Source: Schlesneria paludicola DSM 18645
GTDB taxonomy: Bacteria; Planctomycetota; Planctomycetia; Planctomycetales; Planctomycetaceae
Assembly: GCA_945862235.1 (NCBI GenBank)
Contig: CAMAYU010000012.1
Location: forward strand, 1 to 64,000
Direction of reading: 5' to 3'
DNA length: 64,000 nucleotides
The notes beneath the pieces are model-generated. The model made no database searches. It saw only the letters and a program-made list of their open reading frames with translations, and was not told the DNA's origin. Position numbers and translations under genes: made by a program. This document shows, piece after piece, positions 28,638 to 37,022 of the stretch (the first letter of the stretch is position 1; the number at the start of each line of letters is the position of its first letter).

Positions 28638-29708
28638 ATGGACGCTTTCTTCCGCGGTCTACTCGTCGTCGGCGCTTTGGCCTCCATCGGGGCCGGGTAT
28701 CGCACGCCCAACTTCATCGTCACCGCGCCTACGGCCGAGTTCGCCAAGCAGGTCGGCGATGCGGCCGAAATCTATCGCGGTGAGTTGGCGATCGAATGGA
28801 TCGGCAAACCGCTCCCCGCCAATTGGTCGTCTCCGTGCCCGATCGACGTGAAGGTCGGCACGATGGGAGCGGGCGGCGCGACGACGTTCAACTTCCAAAA
28901 CGGCGAGGTCTACGGCTGGAAGATGGAGATCCAAGGGAGCGAGGAACGGATCCTCGATTCCGTGCTGCCTCACGAAATCAACCACACCATTTTTGCCTGC
29001 CACTTCCGCCGCCCGTTGCCGCGCTGGGCTGACGAAGGAGCCGCATCGCTGATCGAACACGGGTCCGAGCGGCTGCGTTTGCAAAAGATTCACGGGCAAG
29101 TGATGGGCACCTCCAAAAAGATCCCGCTCCGCACGCTGCTCGACATGAAGAACTATCCGACAGACAAGCAACAGGTGCTGACGCTCTACGCCGAAGGCCA
29201 TTCGCTGGCTGACTTCTTGATCCAGAAGAGTGACAAGCCGAGCTACGTGACGTTTCTTCAAGTGGCTCACAGCGACGGCTGGGAGGCGGCGCTCCAGCGC
29301 TACGACTACCCAAGCGTGGAGGCTCTCGAACGGGACTGGGACAAGTGGGTGTTGGCGAGCAGCCCGACGTTGAACGGTCCAAACGCTGCTCAATTGGCCG
29401 ACAACCGGAAACGAGCGACCCCGCCCGGAACGACGATTCGCGGTCAGTCGCCCGAATCCACACCGGGACTGACGGACCTCAGTCTTCCCGTCGCGACAGT
29501 TCCTGCCAGCACGCAGCCGAACCGAGCGGCAATCGCCGGTGCTGAACAAGCCCGCGCGCAGAGCGAGCCCGCGCCACCCATCGAAGTCACCGCTGTCGCT
29601 CCCGCACGCAGCCGCGCCGGACTGGAACTGCCGCTGCTAACTCAGCCCGCGCGAGCCGGTGCCGCGCGAGTTCCTCGTGAGGGGACTCCCCGGTCCTTCA
29701 CGCAGTGA
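28638..29708 (+). CDS. HExxH metallopeptidase-like (gluzincin) secreted protein
   Basis: 356 residues from the ATG at 28638, followed by a hydrophobic export signal (FFRGLLVVGALASIGAG); an upstream in-frame ATG at 28584 is possible. The zinc motif is H112-E-I-N-H116 with a likely third ligand Glu133 in PRWADEGAASLIEHG, as in gluzincins of the peptidase MA-like type. The preceding beta strand (YGWKMEIQGSEERI) and the following helix fit that fold. The last ~110 residues are Ala/Pro/Ser-rich and disordered. It probably acts outside the cytoplasm; the substrate is unknown. The C-terminus abuts the perfect inverted repeat at 29727-29851. Confidence 0.78.
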   Translation: MDAFFRGLLVVGALASIGAGYRTPNFIVTAPTAEFAKQVGDAAEIYRGELAIEWIGKPLPANWSSPCPIDVKVGTMGAGGATTFNFQNGEVYGWKMEIQGSEERILDSVLPHEINHTIFACHFRRPLPRWADEGAASLIEHGSERLRLQKIHGQVMGTSKKIPLRTLLDMKNYPTDKQQVLTLYAEGHSLADFLIQKSDKPSYVTFLQVAHSDGWEAALQRYDYPSVEALERDWDKWVLASSPTLNGPNAAQLADNRKRATPPGTTIRGQSPESTPGLTDLSLPVATVPASTQPNRAAIAGAEQARAQSEPAPPIEVTAVAPARSRAGLELPLLTQPARAGAARVPREGTPRSFTQ

Positions 29709-29726
29709 GTTGGGGCGCGAGGAACT

Positions 29727-29851
29727 GTAGCCCTGTCGCTCCGCGACAGGCAGCGCGATCCTCGCGAGACCTCGATCCGTCGAGTCGCTTTGAATCCACT
29801 GCAAACGCCACTCGCGCGTTCGCGCTGCCTGTCGCGGAGCGACAGGGCTAC
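29727..29851. repeat. Perfect 32-nt inverted repeat (GTAGCCCTGTCGC)
   Basis: Arms 29727-29758 and 29820-29851 are exact reverse complements separated by 61 bases. Confidence 0.9.
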
Positions 29852-30092
29852 CTCTTGGGAGCGACTGCACCCGACTCCCCGCACGGCTCATTTCGCGGTT
29901 GTACTTTGGCGAGGCAGGGCGTCTATAATCTGCCCGCCGCCGGTAAGTCCCGCCTGTTGTGACCGCCCGCCTGTTCTCCATTCCCATTCCTCTCGCGAAG
30001 GCAATGTGTGCTCGTGCCAACGTTTCATCGACCATTGTCGCGCGAATTGGTGTCGTGCGGACTCACGTCTCTCTCTCTCGTGGCCAACGACA

Positions 30093-30180
30093 AGACATCC
30101 GAGCGGGGTGGCGTCAGCCCCCTGGCTCTTGGGCGTCAGCCCGTTTCCCAAGAACCGAGGGGCTTACGCCGCCACGCCCA
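30093..30180. repeat. GAGCGGGGTGGCGT-family element
   Basis: Copy beginning GACATCCGAGCGGGGTGGCG and ending GGGGCTTACGCCGCC. It ends only a few bases before the probable start of the lipoprotein gene at 30194. The 485-base gap 29709-30193 otherwise shows no gene. Confidence 0.8.
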
Positions 30181-30193
30181 AAGAGGTCTCGCG

Positions 30194-31291
30194 TTGAGCC
30201 GGATTGCCTTCCTTAACACACCTGTCGCGAGCGGGATGCTGCTCGTCGGCGTGGCACTGCTCTCCGGCTGCGGGAAGCCGGAGCAAGTCACTTCCTACAC
30301 CGTGCCCACGCACGAATCATTGCAGACGAAAGAGTTCCTCGCCGAGTCTGCCAAGCGGAAGCCGCAGCCTGCTCGCATGATCGCGGCGATCGTGCCGCAG
30401 GGGGAATCGCTCTGGTTCTTCAAGTTGCAGGGACCGCCCGACGCCGTGCAGGCGCGCGGTGAGGAAGTGCGTGAGTTTTTGAAGTCGCTCAAATTTTCAA
30501 GCGACGACAAACCCGAGTGGACTCTCCCCGCAACGTGGACCGAAACGCCCGGCAACGCGAACCGCCATGCGACGCTCGTGCTGAGCGAGCAACCTCGGCT
30601 AGAGCTCTCGGTCACGGTCCTCGCGAAGGGGCCGGGCGATTCGACGAAGCAGCTTCTGGACAACATCAATCGCTGGCGCGGACAACTCGATCTACCGCAC
30701 ATCGCAGCCGACGACCTGCCGTCTCGCACCGAGACGCTGAAGGCCAGAGAGCTGACGGTGACAGTCATCAACATCGTCGGCAAGGCGTCTCAACGACCAG
30801 CGATGCCGGGCGGGATGATGCCACCGGGGATGGGACAGCCCAGTCCGCGCGAAGCGGCTCCGGGAGCCAAGCAGCCCACGGGGAATCCAAAGTCGGGTGA
30901 GTCGTCATTCAACAAGCCGGACGAGTGGGCGGAAGTCCCTCCCAAACAGTTCCAACTCGCGCGGTTCACCGTCGGCGAGGGAGAGCAGTCTGCCGAGATC
31001 GCGATCTCGCGCGCGGGAGGCGATCGCGCCGCGAACATTAACCGTTGGCGAGGCCAAGTCGGGTTGGAGCCACTCTCCGGCGAAGAACTCGACAAGACCA
31101 CCCAGCCGTTTGAAGTCGGTTCAAAAAAGGGTGAATTGGTCGAGATCATCGCCGGCGACAAAGCGATCTTCGGCGTGATGATCCCCGACGAAGGGCAGAC
31201 GTGGTTCATCAAGCTGACCGGCTCAGCGGCCACTGCGGCGAAAGAGCGAGCGCGGTTTGAAGCGTTTGCGAAATCATTGAAGCTGGAATGA
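30194..31291 (+). CDS. Lipoprotein with mirrored internal duplication
   Basis: 365 residues if translated from the TTG at 30194; the ATG at 30236 (MLLVGVALLSGCGKPE) is the alternative. Either way the lipobox LLSGC marks a lipoprotein. The chain is built of two related domain types in a mirrored order: SLWFFKLQGP...LKSLKF, then a segment with NINRWRGQLDLPHI, then a second with NINRWRGQVGLEPL, then TWFIKLTGS...AKSLKL. A Pro/Gly-rich hinge (MPGGMMPPGMGQP) joins the halves. No enzyme motif is visible. It precedes the ResB-CcsA gene on the same strand, with a repeat between, so a link to cytochrome c maturation is possible but unproven. Confidence 0.72.
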   Translation: MSRIAFLNTPVASGMLLVGVALLSGCGKPEQVTSYTVPTHESLQTKEFLAESAKRKPQPARMIAAIVPQGESLWFFKLQGPPDAVQARGEEVREFLKSLKFSSDDKPEWTLPATWTETPGNANRHATLVLSEQPRLELSVTVLAKGPGDSTKQLLDNINRWRGQLDLPHIAADDLPSRTETLKARELTVTVINIVGKASQRPAMPGGMMPPGMGQPSPREAAPGAKQPTGNPKSGESSFNKPDEWAEVPPKQFQLARFTVGEGEQSAEIAISRAGGDRAANINRWRGQVGLEPLSGEELDKTTQPFEVGSKKGELVEIIAGDKAIFGVMIPDEGQTWFIKLTGSAATAAKERARFEAFAKSLKLE

Positions 31292-31315
31292 CGGACGTCG
31301 GCGTTACACCTCGCG

Positions 31316-31440
31316 CGGCACAAAGTGAGAGTTTTCCGAGCGGGGCGGTGTAAGCCCCCCGGTTCTTGGGCGTAAGCCCTCATGGGAAGAACCGAGGGGC
31401 TTACGCGGCTCCGCTCAGATGTCTCATCACTGACCGCGTG
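31316..31440. repeat. GAGCGGGGTGGCGT-family element
   Basis: Runs from CGGCACAAAGTGAGAG to TCATCACTGACCGCGTGA, showing both outer ends of the family. The inner hairpin arms begin CCGAGCGGGGCGGTGTAAGC and end GCTTACGCGGCTCCGCTC. Confidence 0.85.
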
Positions 31441-31458
31441 ATCCATTTTGAAGAGAAG

Positions 31459-31506
31459 ACCCCTCACCCTAACCCTCTCCCCGCAAGGCCGGGGCGAGGG
31501 AACAGG
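31459..31506. repeat. CCCTCACCC-type interspersed repeat
   Basis: Copy of the CCCCTCACCCTAACCCTCTC...GGGGCGAGGG element located 24 bases before the ResB-CcsA start codon; also at 5579, 8730 and 45380. Confidence 0.65.
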
Positions 31507-31529
31507 ACACCGAATAGCAGAGGCATCAC

Positions 31530-34500
31530 ATGGCCATCGACATCCGAACGACAGATCTCAATGCGGCTGACCGGTCCTCACGCGCGAGCGGTTCCGAGTT
31601 CTCTCTGTGGGAGGGCGTGAAGACGGTTCTGGCTCCGGTCGCTTCGCTGAAGCTGACCGTCGCGCTGTTTGCCCTGTCTATCGTGCTGATTTTTGTCGGC
31701 ACGCTGGCTCAGGTGGACAAGGACATCTGGGAGGTCATCGGTCTCTACTTCCGTTGCTGGATCGCGTGGGTGCCGGTTCAAGTTTTCGTGCCGCCCTCGT
31801 TTGTCATCGCCAATGAAGTGCGCGACGCCCAAGACAAGTTGCTCGAACCGACCTACTGGCTCATGGGCTTGATTCCGCTCGGCAGTTGGAAGGCGGACAA
31901 CATTCCCGGCGGCTTCTGGTTCCCCGGTGGAGCGTTGATCGGCGTGTTGCTGGGGGCGAATTTGTTCTCGGCGCATTTGATCCGATTCAAGGCGGAGGCA
32001 CGCGGCACGCGGTTGCTCGCCGGACTCGCGGCCATCGCCGTGGGTGGCGCGGCGACGTGGTTTGTTATCGCAGCGGGAAGCAACTCGAAGGGGATTCAGG
32101 CTGAGCCGTTCATCTCCTACAGCACGCTGTGGATTGGTTTCGTGGGATCACTCGCGCTGCTCGGTCTCGCGTCGGCCTATGCGACCGTGCAGCAGTGGTC
32201 GCGTCCGGTTAACGCGGCGAATCAAGCGAAGGGCTGGTTTGTCCGAGGTCTGTTGGCGATCGTGACCGTCGGACTGGCGGTTCTCGTCGGTTGGCTCTTC
32301 TCGCAGGGAGACGCGGTTCGCCCGAGTGATTCGTCGCTCCGCATCCTGTGGCAGTTGACTCAGGCGACGTTCGCCGGTGCGGCACTGTTGGCGGGCTGCT
32401 GGGTCGTGTTCAAGAAGCGCGCCGGGATCGTGCTGCTGCACGCGGGAATCGGCTTGATGATGTACTACGAATTGCACGTCTCGCTGACGGCGATCGAAAC
32501 GCAGATGAATCTCGAAGAGGGTGAGACCTCCAGCTTCGTCCACGACATCCGCACGTTCGAGTTGGCGGTGATCGACAAGAGCGACCCGAATTCCGATCGC
32601 GTCGTGGCCATACCGCGTTCGCTCTTGCTCGATTCGGCTCCGACTTCAGCGACGGGAGCTGCCAAACCAATCGACTTCCCCGAGCTGCCGTTCACGGTCG
32701 AGATCACGCGATTCGAACCGAACTCGCACCTGCGAGCGGCCTCGTCCCAAGATGCCAATCCCGCGACGACGGGACTCGGCGTCGAATGGTTTGCGGAATC
32801 GAAGCGGCCCGGTTCCGGAACTGACGCGGACAGCAAGGTCGATATGGCGACAGCTTATGTGACGCTGAAGTCGCGCGACGGTGGCAAGCCACTCGGCACG
32901 TATCTCGTCGGGATGCTGCTGTCGATGAGCGGTGAGACCGACACCGTGACCGTCGGGGACAAGGTGTACGAACTCAGTCTGCGGGCGAAGCGTTACTACA
33001 AGGACTACCGCTTCACGCTGAAAGATGTCCGCAAGGAAGACTACATCGGGACGAGTACGCCGCGCAACTATGCCTCGACGCACGCGATTGTCGATCCGAC
33101 GCGGAACGTCGATGAAGAGAAGACCATCTGGATGAACAACCCACTGCGGTTTGCCAACGAAACGTTCTATCAAAGCGGCTATCACAAGGGACAAGACGGC
33201 AAAGAACACACCACATTGTCGGTCGTGGCGAACACGGGCTGGATGATGCCGTACGTCAGTTGCATGTTGGTCGCCATCGGGATGCTGGCCCATTTCCTGA
33301 TTCTGCTGGTTCGCTTCCTGACACGCGGCGACGAGCCGGACCTTGCCGCCGCTCCCTCGACGGGCGCAATGAGCCTCAAGGAAAAGCTGGGGATCAAGCC
33401 CGCGCAGGCTCCCCTCGTCTCGGCCGTCGAATCGAAGCCCGCATCGCAGTGGCTGTCGGTGGCTGTGACGGCGACGATCGTTGTTCTCTGCGCGGGCTAC
33501 ATCGGATCGAAGGCCCGGCCGCCCAAGACGTCTCCGCTGGAGTACGACCTTGCCGCGTTCGGTCGCATTCCCGTCGTACAAGATGGTCGCGCGAAGCCGC
33601 TCGATTCCGCCGCCCGTTCGGCATTGCTCGAAATCTCCGGCAAGACGACCGTCACGGTCGGGCGGGACAAGGACAAAAAATATCTCCCCGCCATCCAGTG
33701 GTTGCTCGACGTGATCGCCGAAAACGACACAGCCGAGAACTACGAAGTCTTCCGCATCGAGAACCTCGAACTGCACGAGACGATGGGCGTGAAGAAACGA
33801 GATGGCATGAGGTACTCGCGCAAGGAGCTGCGGCCGCGATTCCAACTGAACGAAGCATCGCTCGCTCTACTGCGAGACAAAGGTTTTTCACCGACCGTCT
33901 TGGCCAAGGTCGAACCGCTCAAGGACCAGCGGTTGAGCAGCGATGACTTCCGCGACCAGCTCGCCAAGCTGCTGTCCGAAACCGAATTCAAACAGCTCGG
34001 CGGCACACTGCTGCGAGTTTCCGAGAGCGATGAGTTCCAGAAGCAAGTGGCCAACGCACGCGAAGTGGCCAAGAAGGATCGTCGCTTACTCAGCGTCTAC
34101 CAGCGTAAGGTGCTGCAACTGAGCGACAAGCTCTCGACGTTCGACAACATTCAGTTCGCGTTCGGCCTGCACCATCGCGTTCGGGGCGAGACCCCCGAAG
34201 AAGTGATCGAGTCGTTTCAGATGGTCACGAAGTTCGAGAAGATGGTTGCCGAACAGGGGCAGCCGATCATGGCTGTTGGCTCGACAGAGAAAGACCAGCC
34301 GTGGCGAACGCTGGCGGGCGCGTGGTTGGAAAACACGATGAACATGATCCGCTTGAAGCAGGAGCCGAATCTGAACGTCACCGCCTGGGAAGACATTCTG
34401 AAGGCGTACTCGAAGGATGAAAAGAAAGACTTCAACCGGGCGGTCGAAGCACAACTGAGCCGTCTCACCAAGGAACCGCCTCAAATGGTTCAGCCCGCGC

Positions 34501-35441
34501 GCATCCGGTTTGAAGCGTTCTTCAACCAGTTCCAACCGTTTTCGATCGCCATCGTGCTGTACGTCTTCGCGTTCGTTTTGTCGGCATGCGGCTGGCTCGG
34601 CTGGACGCAGGGCTTCAACCGCGCGGCCTTCTGGTTGCAGGTGCTGATTCTTGCGTTGCATACGTTCGCGCTGGTCGGCCGCATCTACATCTCGGGCCGG
34701 CCGCCGGTGACGAACCTCTACTCGTCGGCCATCTTCATCGGCTGGGCCTGCGTCGTATTGGGGCTGATTCTCGAACTGATCTATCGGATCGGGATCGGCA
34801 GCCTGATCGCGTCGGTCGCCGGTTACGCAACGCTGCTCATCGCCGACAGCCTGTCAGTCAGCGGCGACACGTTCACCGTGCTGCAAGCGGTCCTCGACAC
34901 GCAGTTCTGGCTGGCGACGCATGTGACGTGCATCACGTTCGGATACGCGACGACGTACTTGGCCGGTCTGCTCGGCATCGTCTACGTCGTGCGCGGCGTC
35001 TTCACGCCATCACTGACGCGCGACATCGGTCGCGATCTGAATCGGATGATCTACGGCACGCTCTGCTTCTCGATCTTCTTCAGCTTCGTCGGAACGGTCC
35101 TCGGCGGACTGTGGGCCGACGATTCGTGGGGCCGATTCTGGGGTTGGGATCCGAAGGAGAACGGCGCGCTGATCATCGTCCTTTGGAACGCGCTGGCGTT
35201 GCATGCGCGCTGGGGCGGCTTGGTGAAGGAACGCGGTCTGGCGGTCCTTGCCATCGCGGGCAACATCTTCGTCAGTTGGTCTTGGTGGGGCGTGAACGAA
35301 CTCGGCGCGGGCCTGCATTCTTACGGCTTCACGGAAGGAACGATTCGCAATCTCGGTCTCTGTGCAGTCGCTCATCTCACGCTGATCGCCATCGGCTCGC
35401 TACCGAAGTCGTACTGGCGCAGCTCCCGCAACACGGTGTAG
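31530..35441 (+). CDS. Cytochrome c biogenesis ResB-CcsA (CcsBA-type) fusion
   Basis: 1303 residues, a single protein joining the two system II haem-delivery subunits. The N-terminal half (about 1-600) is ResB/CcsB-like: hydrophobic helices (LTVALFALSIVLIFVGTLAQ) around a periplasmic domain with FYQSGYHKG, and a helix near 570. A long soluble linker (about 660-1000) follows. The last ~300 residues are CcsA/CcmC-type helices with the haem-binding WWD signature GRFWGWDPKENGALI near residue 1203 and conserved His in ALHARWGGL. It would move haem across the inner membrane and ligate it to apocytochromes c, fitting the many CxxCH proteins of planctomycetes. Start ATG 31530; a terminator follows at 35447. 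Confidence 0.93.
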   Translation: MAIDIRTTDLNAADRSSRASGSEFSLWEGVKTVLAPVASLKLTVALFALSIVLIFVGTLAQVDKDIWEVIGLYFRCWIAWVPVQVFVPPSFVIANEVRDAQDKLLEPTYWLMGLIPLGSWKADNIPGGFWFPGGALIGVLLGANLFSAHLIRFKAEARGTRLLAGLAAIAVGGAATWFVIAAGSNSKGIQAEPFISYSTLWIGFVGSLALLGLASAYATVQQWSRPVNAANQAKGWFVRGLLAIVTVGLAVLVGWLFSQGDAVRPSDSSLRILWQLTQATFAGAALLAGCWVVFKKRAGIVLLHAGIGLMMYYELHVSLTAIETQMNLEEGETSSFVHDIRTFELAVIDKSDPNSDRVVAIPRSLLLDSAPTSATGAAKPIDFPELPFTVEITRFEPNSHLRAASSQDANPATTGLGVEWFAESKRPGSGTDADSKVDMATAYVTLKSRDGGKPLGTYLVGMLLSMSGETDTVTVGDKVYELSLRAKRYYKDYRFTLKDVRKEDYIGTSTPRNYASTHAIVDPTRNVDEEKTIWMNNPLRFANETFYQSGYHKGQDGKEHTTLSVVANTGWMMPYVSCMLVAIGMLAHFLILLVRFLTRGDEPDLAAAPSTGAMSLKEKLGIKPAQAPLVSAVESKPASQWLSVAVTATIVVLCAGYIGSKARPPKTSPLEYDLAAFGRIPVVQDGRAKPLDSAARSALLEISGKTTVTVGRDKDKKYLPAIQWLLDVIAENDTAENYEVFRIENLELHETMGVKKRDGMRYSRKELRPRFQLNEASLALLRDKGFSPTVLAKVEPLKDQRLSSDDFRDQLAKLLSETEFKQLGGTLLRVSESDEFQKQVANAREVAKKDRRLLSVYQRKVLQLSDKLSTFDNIQFAFGLHHRVRGETPEEVIESFQMVTKFEKMVAEQGQPIMAVGSTEKDQPWRTLAGAWLENTMNMIRLKQEPNLNVTAWEDILKAYSKDEKKDFNRAVEAQLSRLTKEPPQMVQPARIRFEAFFNQFQPFSIAIVLYVFAFVLSACGWLGWTQGFNRAAFWLQVLILALHTFALVGRIYISGRPPVTNLYSSAIFIGWACVVLGLILELIYRIGIGSLIASVAGYATLLIADSLSVSGDTFTVLQAVLDTQFWLATHVTCITFGYATTYLAGLLGIVYVVRGVFTPSLTRDIGRDLNRMIYGTLCFSIFFSFVGTVLGGLWADDSWGRFWGWDPKENGALIIVLWNALALHARWGGLVKERGLAVLAIAGNIFVSWSWWGVNELGAGLHSYGFTEGTIRNLGLCAVAHLTLIAIGSLPKSYWRSSRNTV

Positions 35442-35446
35442 CCTTG

Positions 35447-35480
35447 AAGTCCGGCTTGGATTTGCCAGCCGGACTTTCTT
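35447..35480 (+). terminator. Rho-independent terminator after ResB-CcsA gene
   Basis: A perfect 10-bp stem AAGTCCGGCT (35447-35456) and AGCCGGACTT (35467-35476) with a 10-nt loop, followed by TCTT, starts 5 bases after the stop codon. Confidence 0.8.
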
Positions 35481-35565
35481 CGAGGCGGGCGCGCCGGGAC
35501 CTGATCGCTCGAATGCTCACAACCAGCGCAGCTTCCTCGCCTTGATTCGCGCGGTCGATGATGAG

Positions 35566-35625
35566 ACTTGCGAGCGGGGCGGCGTAAGCCCCGCTCGCAA
35601 ACAACTTACTTTGTGCCGTGCGAGG
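35566..35625. repeat. Short GAGCGGGG-family repeat copy
   Basis: GCGAGCGGGGCGGCGTAAGC followed by GCTCGCAAACAACTTACTTTGTGCCGTGCG. The inner part of the family is deleted, leaving a compact hairpin and the shared TTTGTGCCGTGCG flank. Confidence 0.75.
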
Positions 35626-35713
35626 CATATTCGCGCGGCACCTCTGCTTGAAGATGGTGTCCGCGCGAATTGAGGGGAGCGCGAATGGACGAGTGGCGAG
35701 TCGGAGACCGCCG

Positions 35714-36943
35714 TTATTTGTCGATCGGCTTGGTGGGCCGCTGGCTGAGCAAGGTCATGACCAGCGCCTGTTCCATCTCGCCGGTCTTGAAGCCGAAGGG
35801 ACCGCGGCCGCTTTTGTAGGCGACTCGTCCCGCAGAGTCGATGACGTACAACCGGGCGGGCATCCCGCTGTAAGCGTTCCCCGTGGAGTCGTGGATGTCG
35901 TCGATCAGCAGCGGGATCGAAGGCTTGAGCAACCGGTGGCACTGCTGCGCGACATCGACTCGCTCGGCGTAGTTCTTCGGTTGAGTCACCGTCACGCCCA
36001 CGCGGGCATTCGATTCCATCTTCCAGCCGTCGGTCGGATGGGCCTCGCGCACATAGACGCCGAGGAACACCGCGTCTTCCTTGAACCGGCGTGAGACATC
36101 CTCGACACCGGGATACATCGAGCGGAACGGGCCACAGGTGAAGTTGCCGAACACGAGGACCACCGGCTTCCTACCGATCTGTTCCGAGAGGCAAATGGCC
36201 TGACGACCGTCGTGGGTTTTGAGGACGAAATCGGGAGCCGGGTCGTTCAACGACGGTCCCTCTTGCAGCGAACCGACCTCGCCCGAAAACAGCCCCGCCA
36301 GCAACTGTCCCTTCGTCGGGGCGTCACCGGGGTAATAGCTCGATGAGATCCCCGCCAGCCACGCATCGCGAATCTGTTCGGACGTGACGATGTCTTCACC
36401 TCCGGAAGCCTCGTCGAAGAACTTCAGCCACTCCTCGCGTGAGAGCTGCCCGTCGCCGTTCGGGTCCATGCGTCGGAAGAGGCGATTGACGAGATAGGCG
36501 TGCTGCACCCACGGATGGCGTTCTGACCAGTCCAAGTCTTCGGCCGCGATCAGGCCGTCTCGGTTGCGGTCCAGTCGTTGAAACCAGACAGCATCACCTT
36601 GAAAGGACTTCGCATCGATCCCTTCATCCGCCGCAACGCCGTGCCGCTCGGCCAGCCAAGCCCAACTGAATCTCGATTGCGCCGGGCCGAACCAGCCCTG
36701 CCCCGGCCCCATGGATCCGCCCTGCGCGATGGCCAGATACATCCGCATCGCCTCGGGCACGATGCGCCCCGCGAACGCGCGTTCGATTTCCTCGACCGGG
36801 ACATCGACCAACTCGGGACCAACCACAAACGGCGGCGGGCCGTTGATCGGAGTCAACGCGGAAGCAGGTTGCGAACCGTCGGCAGCAGCCAGCAGCAGTG
36901 AGGTCATGACAGCGAGCCAATCGATAGAGACGAGTGAGGGCAT
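35714..36943 (-). CDS. EF-hand protein with deiodinase-like thioredoxin-fold domain
   Basis: 409 residues from the ATG at 36941-36943, with a hydrophobic N-terminal signal (WLAVMTSLLLAAADGS). The middle has two EF-hands: DRNRDGLIAAED and DPNGDGQLSREE. The C-terminal domain is thioredoxin-like and carries the iodothyronine-deiodinase landmarks PVVLVFGNFTCGPFRSMYP and VYVREAHPTDGW. In animal deiodinases the corresponding position of FTC is selenocysteine (SCTUPPF); here it is Cys270. Iodothyronine chemistry is not implied, but a peroxidase/reductase role using Cys270 is plausible, perhaps calcium-modulated. It lies 79 bases downstream of the tandem AhpD-like gene on the same strand, probably co-transcribed. 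Confidence 0.8.
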   Translation of the reverse strand: MPSLVSIDWLAVMTSLLLAAADGSQPASALTPINGPPPFVVGPELVDVPVEEIERAFAGRIVPEAMRMYLAIAQGGSMGPGQGWFGPAQSRFSWAWLAERHGVAADEGIDAKSFQGDAVWFQRLDRNRDGLIAAEDLDWSERHPWVQHAYLVNRLFRRMDPNGDGQLSREEWLKFFDEASGGEDIVTSEQIRDAWLAGISSSYYPGDAPTKGQLLAGLFSGEVGSLQEGPSLNDPAPDFVLKTHDGRQAICLSEQIGRKPVVLVFGNFTCGPFRSMYPGVEDVSRRFKEDAVFLGVYVREAHPTDGWKMESNARVGVTVTQPKNYAERVDVAQQCHRLLKPSIPLLIDDIHDSTGNAYSGMPARLYVIDSAGRVAYKSGRGPFGFKTGEMEQALVMTLLSQRPTKPIDK

Positions 36944-37022
36944 GGTGAGTCCCATTATCAATACGCCGCTCCCGAACCGAGGCAACGCCAATGAGTGACT
37001 CGCTGGAGTTCTCGAACCGGTG

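Noticed and set aside
35714-36943. Selenocysteine (in-frame TGA) at the deiodinase position
   Set aside because: The codon reads TGT (cysteine) on the minus strand at 36134-36136, so no selenocysteine is encoded.
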